Part shown: in pieces, positions 33,731 through 40,157 of the stretch
Layout of the letters: each line of letters starts with the position of its first letter
Position numbering within the stretch: the stretch's first letter is position 1
Assembly: GCA_964481005.1 (NCBI GenBank)
Contig: CAYZRY010000004.1
Coordinates: forward strand, 1 to 59,008
Origin: CAYZRY01 sp964481005
GTDB lineage: Bacteria; Bacillota_I; Bacilli_A; RF39; UBA660
Reading direction: 5' to 3'
Length of the DNA stretch: 59,008 bases
Notes under the pieces: generated by a model
Told to the model about the DNA's origin: nothing
Database searches by the model: none
What the model saw: the letters and a program-made list of their open reading frames with translations, nothing else
Position numbers and translations under genes: made by a program

Positions 33731-33748
33731 GATAAGTTAGATTATCGC
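33729..33748 (-). repeat. hairpin bridging a stop codon and the tRNA-Thr 5' end
   Basis: Perfect 7-bp inverted repeat GCGATAA-TCTAAC-TTATCGC on the minus strand. It covers the stop codon of the upstream gene and the first two bases of the tRNA. No T-tract follows, so it is not a standard terminator; an RNA processing site is possible. Confidence 0.55.
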
Positions 33749-34668
33749 AATCTAACTTCGTATGTACTTGATTTTGCTGTCTTGCCAGTTCCACTGACAA
33801 CGACAACGTGATAAGTTCCGCCTTGAGTAACATCAAGTGATGGACTACTTCCTGGAACTTGGATTCCATTTCGATACCATTTGTAGAGATATCCACTAGG
33901 AGTTTTAGCCGGTGTTACATTGCTGTATATTGTTGCCCTAGTCGATGTACTAATCGATGTGATACTTACTGTTGGAACATTCTTATCAATTCTATTTATA
34001 TAAACATCTTTCGCTTGGCTAACTGTACCATTTACATCACGTACAACTATTTTAACTGTTTGATTTTGACTCACGCGGTAGATGTTAGATCCAGTCCAAG
34101 TCATACCATTATCGTAAGAGTATGCTTGAGCATGTAATCCTGAATCAGCGCTAGCCTTTACAGTTAAAATAACATCTCGGTCAACCCAGTTTTCTGGAAT
34201 ACCTGATACTTCATCAACTCTAACAGGTGTTACTATTTTCTTAACAATATTAAAGTAATATATTTTTACATTTCCATTTTCCGCTGTAACCTTTATTTGA
34301 TGTCTAAACGAATCACTTACAACATTAACTAACTTGCAATTTTCAACTTTAGCTTTAGTACTTTCAAGATCACATTTAAAATCGACACTATTAGAGTCCG
34401 TTGTAACAACATATCTAACCTCATCTTTATCAAACTGTTTATTTAGTGTTCCGCCACTTACAACTAAAGATTTCAAATAGTTATTTTTATCTAACTCTTT
34501 ATAATCGGTCTTTTTATTTAAATTGATTACTAAAAAGATCAACATTAGTGCAACTGCAACTACTAGTGTCGCAATCATTATTATTTTGAATGGAACATTA
34601 GAATTATTCTGTTGATAATCGATTTGCTCTTCTACTGTCGGTTCTCCAGCGTAGTAGTCTTTATCCAT
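33742..34668 (-). CDS. membrane-anchored cell-surface protein with cadherin-like and Ig-like domains
   Basis: 308 residues. Short cytoplasmic start, one membrane helix (about 28-49), then a cadherin-like beta-sandwich (about 55-145: SLVVSGGTLNKQFDKD, later KVTAENGNVKIYYFNIVKK) and a Bacterial Ig-like domain (about 155-235: AYSYDNGMTWTGSN, VRDVNGTVSQAKDVYI), ending in another small beta domain (YKWYRNGIQVPGSSPSL). The second domain is related to the repeats of the large protein at the end of the window. A likely surface or adhesion structure; partner unknown. Confidence 0.75.
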   Translation of the reverse strand: MDKDYYAGEPTVEEQIDYQQNNSNVPFKIIMIATLVVAVALMLIFLVINLNKKTDYKELDKNNYLKSLVVSGGTLNKQFDKDEVRYVVTTDSNSVDFKCDLESTKAKVENCKLVNVVSDSFRHQIKVTAENGNVKIYYFNIVKKIVTPVRVDEVSGIPENWVDRDVILTVKASADSGLHAQAYSYDNGMTWTGSNIYRVSQNQTVKIVVRDVNGTVSQAKDVYINRIDKNVPTVSITSISTSTRATIYSNVTPAKTPSGYLYKWYRNGIQVPGSSPSLDVTQGGTYHVVVVSGTGKTAKSSTYEVRLR

Positions 34669-34691
34669 TTAATCACCTTCTTATTAATCTA

Positions 34692-34720
34692 AGTATATAT
34701 AATTTTATAACTATAATCAA
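34692..34720 (-). promoter_or_regulatory. promoter of the Ig-like membrane protein gene
   Basis: Minus-strand TTGATT, 17-bp spacer, TATACT; ribosome binding site AAGGTGA follows. Confidence 0.65.
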
Positions 34721-34751
34721 TAAAACATTGTAAGATATGACAATAGTTTGA

Positions 34752-36323
34752 CTATTTATTATTATCTATAATACTTTCGATAAATCCTATAAAAAGGGGA
34801 TGAGCTCTAGTTGGTCTACTTTTAAATTCTGGATGAAAGATAGTCGCTAGAAAGAATGGATGATTTGGCAGTTCAACTATTTCACAATAAGAATCTTGAT
34901 CTGATATAGCACTGATAACAAGTCCTTTACTTTCAAGTGTTTCTTTGTAATTGTAATTTAGTTCATAATTATTGCGATGTCTTTCTAAAACATTAAGTTT
35001 TCCATAAAGTTTATGGGCTCTACTTGCTTTAGTAAGATGACAAAGACTATTACCAAGACGCATTTCTTTCTTAATGAAAAGTAAATCTTTAGCTTTTGGG
35101 TCTATTTCAGCACTATTGGCATTTTTAAGCTCGCATACATTTTGAGCAAATTCAGTAACAGCCATTTGCATACCAAGACCTATTCCCATAAACGGAATCT
35201 TCTTTTCTCTAGCATGGGTTATAGCGTGAATCATTCCTTTAGTGCCATCTTTTCCAAAACCGCCAGGCACAATAATACCAGCGCAGTCAGTTAGAACTTT
35301 ACGAGCAGTTTTACTATCTTTGATATCTTTACTATCGATCCATTTAATATCTATTTTTTTGTTAAATTTATAACCAGCATGTTTTAGGCTTTCCGCCACA
35401 GATAGATAAGCATCGTGCAGTTCCACATATTTTCCAATCAGAGCAATAGTGAGTTCATCTTCTAGTTGTTCAGTCTTTTTAACAAGCTCACTCCACTGCC
35501 TAATATTAGCTTTCTTAATCGGCATTGAAAACTGTTTTAAAACTACTTCATCCATCTTATTTTTATAAAAATTCAGTGGTATTTGATAAATGTTAGAAAC
35601 ATCGACTGCTTCAATAATGTTTTCTTCAGGAATACTACAGTAAAGAGCAATCTTCTTTTTCATATCTTTACCAATACTAAAAGGTGATCTTGTGATAATA
35701 ATGTCCGGTTGAACTCCCATACTTCGCATCTGAATAACGCTGTGCTGGGTAGGTTTACTTTTCAGTTCTCCGGAACCGTACATATACGGAACAAGTGTAA
35801 CATGAACAAAGATTGTTTCTTTTTTTCCCAGTTCGTCACGAATTTGCCGAAGCGCTTCGATAAAAGCAGAACTTTCTAAATCACCGATTGTTCCACCAAT
35901 TTCAGTAATGACAAAATCAGCTTTACTAGTTTCAGCAGCTTCAAAAACCTTATTTTTTATTTCATTTGTGACATGCGGAACAATTTGAACTGTCCCCCCA
36001 TCGTATTCACCATTTCTTTCTTTTTCAAGAACATTAGCATAGACTTTCCCTGTTGTAATGTTCGAAGTGTAATTGAGCTCTTCGTCGATAAATCTCTCAT
36101 AGTGACCTAAATCGAGATCTGTCTCAGTTCCATCCGCCGTGACATAAACTTCGCCATGTTGAAATGGACTCATTGTTCCCGGATCAACATTGATGTACGG
36201 ATCAAACTTTTGCATAAACACTTTATAACCTCTTGCCTTAAGCAAAAGAGCAAGCGAAGATGCTGCAATTCCCTTTCCTAAACCTGATACAACTCCCCCA
36301 GTGACAAAAATATACTTAGTCAT
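34752..36323 (-). CDS. pyrG: CTP synthase with inactivated glutaminase domain
   Basis: 523 residues. The synthase half (1-265) is normal: P-loop TGGVVSGLGKG, QKFDPYINVDPGTM, EIGGTIGDLES, YGSGELKSKPTQHSV. In the glutaminase half the nucleophile loop reads GIGLGMQ with Gly382 where Cys is required (usual GICLGMQ); codon 35178-35180 is GGT. Nearby motifs are also altered: PGGFGKDG (usual GERG/G-R-G), RHRNNYELN (usual RHRHRYEVN), ATIFHPEF (usual GxQFHPEF). The enzyme should still amidate UTP with free ammonia but not with glutamine. It stands alone with a structured leader, suggesting control by nucleotide level. Confidence 0.95.
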   Translation of the reverse strand: MTKYIFVTGGVVSGLGKGIAASSLALLLKARGYKVFMQKFDPYINVDPGTMSPFQHGEVYVTADGTETDLDLGHYERFIDEELNYTSNITTGKVYANVLEKERNGEYDGGTVQIVPHVTNEIKNKVFEAAETSKADFVITEIGGTIGDLESSAFIEALRQIRDELGKKETIFVHVTLVPYMYGSGELKSKPTQHSVIQMRSMGVQPDIIITRSPFSIGKDMKKKIALYCSIPEENIIEAVDVSNIYQIPLNFYKNKMDEVVLKQFSMPIKKANIRQWSELVKKTEQLEDELTIALIGKYVELHDAYLSVAESLKHAGYKFNKKIDIKWIDSKDIKDSKTARKVLTDCAGIIVPGGFGKDGTKGMIHAITHAREKKIPFMGIGLGMQMAVTEFAQNVCELKNANSAEIDPKAKDLLFIKKEMRLGNSLCHLTKASRAHKLYGKLNVLERHRNNYELNYNYKETLESKGLVISAISDQDSYCEIVELPNHPFFLATIFHPEFKSRPTRAHPLFIGFIESIIDNNK

Positions 36324-36357
36324 AAAAAAACCTCTCCACCGAGAGCTTAGGCTCTCT
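36324..36357 (-). promoter_or_regulatory. pyrG leader with two alternative hairpins
   Basis: The minus-strand leader can fold GAGAGC-CTAA-GCTCTC (36341-36356) right at the 5' end, or CTCTC-GGTG-GAGAG (36332-36345), which takes the 3' arm of the first stem and pairs it with the Shine-Dalgarno. Seven T residues follow directly (36324-36330), then the ATG. The second hairpin thus could act as a terminator or as a ribosome-site block, and the first as its antagonist. Confidence 0.55.
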
Positions 36358-36360
36358 TAA

Positions 36361-36369
36361 ATTATATCA
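36361..36369 (-). promoter_or_regulatory. extended -10 promoter of pyrG
   Basis: Minus-strand TGATATAAT; the start of transcription is expected near 36354-36357, at the first base of the 5' hairpin. Confidence 0.6.
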
Positions 36370-36399
36370 CTTAAAAAATTAATTAAAAAGCTATGCTAA

Positions 36400-36430
36400 A
36401 AAAAAGATGGCCACTTTGCACAAGTGTACA
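36400..36430 (-). terminator. intrinsic terminator of pssA-psd
   Basis: Minus-strand GATG-TA-CACTT-GTGCA-AAGTG-GC-CATC followed by eight T. Confidence 0.75.
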
Positions 36431-36431
36431 T

Positions 36432-37286
36432 CTATATTTTTTTCCCAATTACTTCGAGATAATCAACTATCGTTGCTATATCATTAGCGCTATTTTCTAA
36501 AATGTCTTCGTCAATTGTAACCGTTTTATCTTTAAGTAAAATGACTACTGTCGAAGCACCAAGTTTAAAGTAACCTTTTTCATCGCCCTTTTTAAATTTT
36601 CTCCGACTATGATTGACAATCTTACCAACCATCATCGCTCCAACTTCCATCTGCACATACTTTCCAAATGTTTGCCCATCAATCATGGAAAATATGCGAT
36701 GATTTCGACTGTATACTTTTTCTTTACTGGCAATTGGATTAACCGTATGTAAAACACCAGTTATTTCACTTGTTTTTATTATATTACCACTATCGATATG
36801 AGCATACCTATGATAACAATCGACAGTCAAATAATAAACTAGCACTAGACCATTACTGTACTGGCTAAGATCAAGTTGATTAGAAAATAGTTCATCTAAA
36901 TCATAATGACTCTCTTTGATCTTTAACTTTAAATTTTTATCAACTCGGTAAACCATCAATTTAGATTCAGCCGGAGCAACTAAATCATTAGTATTTATTT
37001 TTATCTTGCTCGATTTTAATTTCCTTGCAAAAAAATCATTGAAGTTATCATAGTTGTTTTTTTCAAAGATACTTAAATCAAGATTATATTTTTTAACCCA
37101 TTTATTTATTTTATATTTACTTAGTTTAGAATCGTTGTATCTTCCATATAGCTTAGATATTTTAGGACTAATTAAAAGTTTAAGTATCATCCTGCCAAAA
37201 GCAGTATGGTACAAAAACTTTAGCCATTTATATCCACTTTGTAACTCTTCATAAACTTCTTTTGTTTTACGATTGTATACTAGCAT
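36432..37286 (-). CDS. psd: phosphatidylserine decarboxylase proenzyme
   Basis: 284 residues. The self-cleavage site is Gly243-Ala-Ser245-Thr (KLGASTVVILL), where Ser245 would become the pyruvoyl group; the family usually has LGST or GGST. His159 (DCYHRYAH) fits the His of the Asp-His-Ser triad. The triad Asp, normally in a SPxDG motif, appears as Glu107 (VAPAES). Makes phosphatidylethanolamine from phosphatidylserine. The ATG directly follows the pssA stop (TAGATG), so both act in one pathway from one mRNA. Confidence 0.9.
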   Translation of the reverse strand: MLVYNRKTKEVYEELQSGYKWLKFLYHTAFGRMILKLLISPKISKLYGRYNDSKLSKYKINKWVKKYNLDLSIFEKNNYDNFNDFFARKLKSSKIKINTNDLVAPAESKLMVYRVDKNLKLKIKESHYDLDELFSNQLDLSQYSNGLVLVYYLTVDCYHRYAHIDSGNIIKTSEITGVLHTVNPIASKEKVYSRNHRIFSMIDGQTFGKYVQMEVGAMMVGKIVNHSRRKFKKGDEKGYFKLGASTVVILLKDKTVTIDEDILENSANDIATIVDYLEVIGKKI

Positions 37287-37898
37287 CTATTTCACCAAGT
37301 AAATGATAACTCCTATTAAAGCTAGAAGCGCAAAAACGATATATGCTTTACCTTTAGGTTTAAATACTTTGAAATCATAAATATGTAATACCGATGTAAT
37401 TAGTAAGGTCAAAGTAAAAATAATTTCAAAGCAATTGTTATCAATATATGAACGCAATAAGAAAACTATCGGTAATATTATAGCTGTCGATGTAACTGGT
37501 AATCCACGATAATTTTTTACTGGTTTATCCCTTGCTACTTCAGTCGCAGTAATATTAAAGAAAGCTAATCTAGCTACTTGAGTAATCATAAAAAAGCTAT
37601 AGATAATAACCTGATACCAAGCATCATAACCTAATGACAAAAAAATAATAACAGGTAATATTCCAAAATTGACAATATCGATAAGCGAATCTAGTTCTAT
37701 TCCAAATTGCTTTTCATCTTCAGTTCTCTTACATGCTCTGGCAATTTTACCATCAAACATATCACAAACACCAGCTATAACAAAACATACGAAGGCATTG
37801 TTAAAATCACGATTCATCGCTGAATAGATACCCAAAACTCCAAATACTAAACCGATGTATGAAAGTATCACCGATTTATTCCATTTCCCTATAAACAT
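37287..37898 (-). CDS. pssA: CDP-diacylglycerol-serine O-phosphatidyltransferase
   Basis: 203 residues from the Met at 37898 (TGGAGG upstream); six membrane helices. The CDP-alcohol phosphotransferase signature is present: CDMFDGKIAR, then TEDEKQFGIELDSLID, with all four Asp. The spacing between AR and the Gly is longer than in most of the superfamily, as in clostridial/archaeal PssA. Makes phosphatidylserine for Psd. Confidence 0.93.
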   Translation of the reverse strand: MFIGKWNKSVILSYIGLVFGVLGIYSAMNRDFNNAFVCFVIAGVCDMFDGKIARACKRTEDEKQFGIELDSLIDIVNFGILPVIIFLSLGYDAWYQVIIYSFFMITQVARLAFFNITATEVARDKPVKNYRGLPVTSTAIILPIVFLLRSYIDNNCFEIIFTLTLLITSVLHIYDFKVFKPKGKAYIVFALLALIGVIIYLVK

Positions 37899-38032
37899 AT
37901 ATCCTCCATATTGTTGAATTAATTGTATCATATTAAGTGCCGAGAAGCATCATAAATATCTGTTTTTAACTCAAATTTTTTACTGAAATAATCAATCTAA
38001 TAATCGACTTTTTATACGAAAATAAGATAGAA

Positions 38033-38041
38033 ATTATAGCA
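38033..38041 (-). promoter_or_regulatory. extended -10 promoter of pssA-psd
   Basis: Minus-strand TGCTATAAT, giving a ~130-base leader. A second candidate (TGATACAAT, 37922-37930) lies just before the gene. A tandem 11-bp repeat stands upstream at 38080-38101. Confidence 0.5.
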
Positions 38042-38079
38042 TAAAGTATAAGCAGTCTATAATTTAAGCAAAAACAAAA

Positions 38080-38101
38080 AAACTGTCGGTAAACTGCCGG
38101 T
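38080..38101. repeat. tandem 11-bp direct repeat
   Basis: AAACTGTCGGT followed at once by AAACTGCCGGT (10 of 11 identical). The copies are one helical turn apart, about 40-60 bp upstream of the pssA -10, a usual place for an activator site. No protein can be named. Confidence 0.55.
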
Positions 38102-38120
38102 AGTATGATTAAAACAAAAT

Positions 38121-38147
38121 AAAAAGCCCACAAAATAGGACTTTTAT
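38121..38147 (-). terminator. intrinsic terminator of ssrA
   Basis: Minus-strand AAAGTCC-TATTTTGT-GGGCTTT then TTATTTTG, 8 bases after the tmRNA 3' end. Confidence 0.75.
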
Positions 38148-38154
38148 ATACTAT

Positions 38155-38499
38155 TGGTGGAGCCGGGGAGAATCGAACTCCCGTCCGAAAGAGCCATCAT
38201 AGCAACGTCTACAAGTGTATTCAGTTAGTAAATTTCACTACCTAACAATTAACTGACAAACAATTAAATAGCTAGTTTATTTAAATTCATTATGATCCAT
38301 AAACATAATCATAATATATCCTACTAAAATGAGCTTCTGTTACTTCACGTAGGCAAAAAGTAGAGAAGCCTATCATTACTTAATTAAGCAAAAGATAGTT
38401 TATTAAATGTTTTTCCAGTTATATTTAACTGTTGCATTTATGGTTGCCACCAACTTGCAATCGCTATCTGTACAATCCCGTCGAAACCAAGTCGACCCC
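38155..38499 (-). ncRNA. ssrA: transfer-messenger RNA (tmRNA)
   Basis: Minus-strand gene of 345 bases. The 5' end GGGGTCGACTTGGTTTCGACGGG and the 3' end with the T-arm (GTTCGATTC-type, TTCGGACGGGAGTTCGATTC) and encoded CCA form the alanyl-tRNA-like part. The tag-coding part is at 38384-38416: resume codon GGA, peptide GKTFNKLSFA, then TAA. The start GKT is like the Bacillus tag. The gene directly follows smpB, with which it frees stalled ribosomes and marks the unfinished protein. Confidence 0.95.
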
Positions 38500-38511
38500 A
38501 TTGATAGCTAC

Positions 38512-38520
38512 ATTATAGCA
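38512..38520 (-). promoter_or_regulatory. extended -10 promoter of ssrA
   Basis: Minus-strand TGCTATAAT, 13 bases before the tmRNA 5' end, placed directly after the smpB terminator. Confidence 0.65.
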
Positions 38521-38523
38521 TAA

Positions 38524-38549
38524 AAATAGAAGTTTTTCTACTTCTATTT
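38524..38549 (-). terminator. intrinsic terminator of smpB
   Basis: Minus-strand AAATAGAAGT-AGAAAA-ACTTCTATTT then TTATG. The first bases are part of the smpB stop codon. Confidence 0.75.
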
Positions 38550-38994
38550 ATTCATAGTTACGTTCTTTAATACTTTTATTAAGTTTACGTTTTATATCTC
38601 TTTCTTTAATTACTTCACGTTTATCAAAGTTTTTCTTACCCTTGGCTAAACCAATCAAAATTTTCACTTTATTCTTTTTGAAATATAGCTTTAACGCTAC
38701 CAAAGTATAACCTTCTTGTTCTAACTTAGCTTCAAGTTTAGTAATTTCATTTTTATGAAGTAAGAGTTTTCTACTTCTTTTTTCTTCGTGATTAAAGATA
38801 TTCCCTTCTTTATAGAGATTGATAAACATATTCACAAGAAAAGCTTCACCTTTTCTAATTAAGGCGTAAGAGTCATTAATATTACATTTCCCTGCTCTGA
38901 TAGATTTGACTTCGGTACCAGTTAGAACAATACCTGCTTCGTATTCTTCTTCGATAAAATAGTCATATCTTGCTTTTCTGTTAAATACTTCCAT
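38548..38994 (-). CDS. smpB: SsrA-binding protein SmpB
   Basis: 148 residues. MEVFNRKARYDYFIEEEYEAGIVLTGTEVKS is the family start and the C-tail DKREVIKERDIKRKL is the helix that mimics codon-anticodon pairing in the decoding centre. Brings tmRNA to stalled ribosomes. Its ATG overlaps the CapA-like gene by one base. Confidence 0.97.
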   Translation of the reverse strand: MEVFNRKARYDYFIEEEYEAGIVLTGTEVKSIRAGKCNINDSYALIRKGEAFLVNMFINLYKEGNIFNHEEKRSRKLLLHKNEITKLEAKLEQEGYTLVALKLYFKKNKVKILIGLAKGKKNFDKREVIKERDIKRKLNKSIKERNYE

Positions 38995-40157
38995 TATTTC
39001 ACCACTATTGTTTTATCTAGTTTCTGAATCCTCTCTTTTAGGTTATTAAATAGATTTTGATAATTATTTAATATGCCATTATTTAGCATTTCATATGGAT
39101 AAACTAAGTAACCATATCTTGTAACACCATTACTTTTATAATGAGTATATATTAGTCTTGTCTCGACATTTTCAATACTTTTAGTTTTTACCCCAGCTTC
39201 TTCTTTGATGTTTAATTTGACATCGACCATTGCTCCACTAAGACGATCTGCACCATTTTGTGAAGATATAAAATTACCTAGTGAATATATTACCAAAGTA
39301 TCACCTATAAATTCAATAGGTTCTATTACATGGGGATGATGACCAATAACAATAGCTACACCCAAGGAATTAAGATAAGTTGCAATTCTCTTTTGATCAG
39401 GGCTGACATCTGGATAATATTCTACTCCCCAGTGCATTGATACAAATATAAAATCTGTCTTATCTTTTATTAAATCGATATCTCTTTTAACTCTAGTATC
39501 GCTATAGACGTTGACATAGTAGTCATTAGGACTACGAAGACCATTAGTAAGGGTTGTATAGGCAAGAAGAGCATATTTAATTCCCTTCTTTTCGAAAATT
39601 TGAATATTATCTCTTTCGGCCGGACTAGTGCTACTGCCGATTACCATGACATCTTTTTTATTCCAATAATTTCGCGAATTAATTATCGCTTTAGAGCCTC
39701 TATCCAAAGTATGATTATTAGCTAAACTAACCATGTTAAAACCTGCATCTAGGAAGGCATCTCCAACTTCGTAAGGAGAATTGAACATTGGATAGGTCGA
39801 TAGTCCTATTTCTGCTCCACCTAAAATAGTTTCTTGATTATAAAAAGCTAAATCATATTTTTGAACAATTGGCTTTATATGTTTAAACATTTTGCGAAAG
39901 TCATAGCCCTCTCCGGTCTTAGCATCTAAATAAACAGTTTTGTGGATAAGTGCATCTCCTGCCATAATCATCGAAAGTGATGAGACTTTTACCTTAGGAA
40001 TTAATTCTTCATTAAATTTTAGATTTTCTTTCGGTATTTGAAGCTGATAATCTTTCCACTTTAACACATGAAAATTCATGATGGTAACTAAGACCAACAC
40101 AATTATTGTAACAATAGCTAAATTTCTATAAGTCTTTTTCAACTTTCTTTTTCGCAT
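38994..40157 (-). CDS. CapA-family metallophosphatase-like membrane protein
   Basis: 387 residues. Start at 40157 has GGAGGGAAGCG upstream and lies 32 bp inside the end of rnr. One membrane helix (about 12-30) and an outer PGA_cap/CapA domain with the metal-ligand motifs GDALIH, SLANNHTLD, SMHWGVE and IGHHPHV. CapA is required for poly-gamma-glutamate capsule in Bacillus, but most family members stand without the capB/C genes, as here, and their role is unknown. Its insertion between rnr and smpB is unusual. Confidence 0.88.
   Translation of the reverse strand: MRKRKLKKTYRNLAIVTIIVLVLVTIMNFHVLKWKDYQLQIPKENLKFNEELIPKVKVSSLSMIMAGDALIHKTVYLDAKTGEGYDFRKMFKHIKPIVQKYDLAFYNQETILGGAEIGLSTYPMFNSPYEVGDAFLDAGFNMVSLANNHTLDRGSKAIINSRNYWNKKDVMVIGSSTSPAERDNIQIFEKKGIKYALLAYTTLTNGLRSPNDYYVNVYSDTRVKRDIDLIKDKTDFIFVSMHWGVEYYPDVSPDQKRIATYLNSLGVAIVIGHHPHVIEPIEFIGDTLVIYSLGNFISSQNGADRLSGAMVDVKLNIKEEAGVKTKSIENVETRLIYTHYKSNGVTRYGYLVYPYEMLNNGILNNYQNLFNNLKERIQKLDKTIVVK

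Noticed and set aside
38080..38101. Tandem repeat as a CRISPR remnant
   Set aside because: Only two adjacent 11-bp copies with no spacer and no cas gene in the window.
38994..40157. Calling the CapA-like gene part of a poly-gamma-glutamate capsule operon
   Set aside because: No capB, capC or capD neighbours; the domain is common in genes of unknown role.
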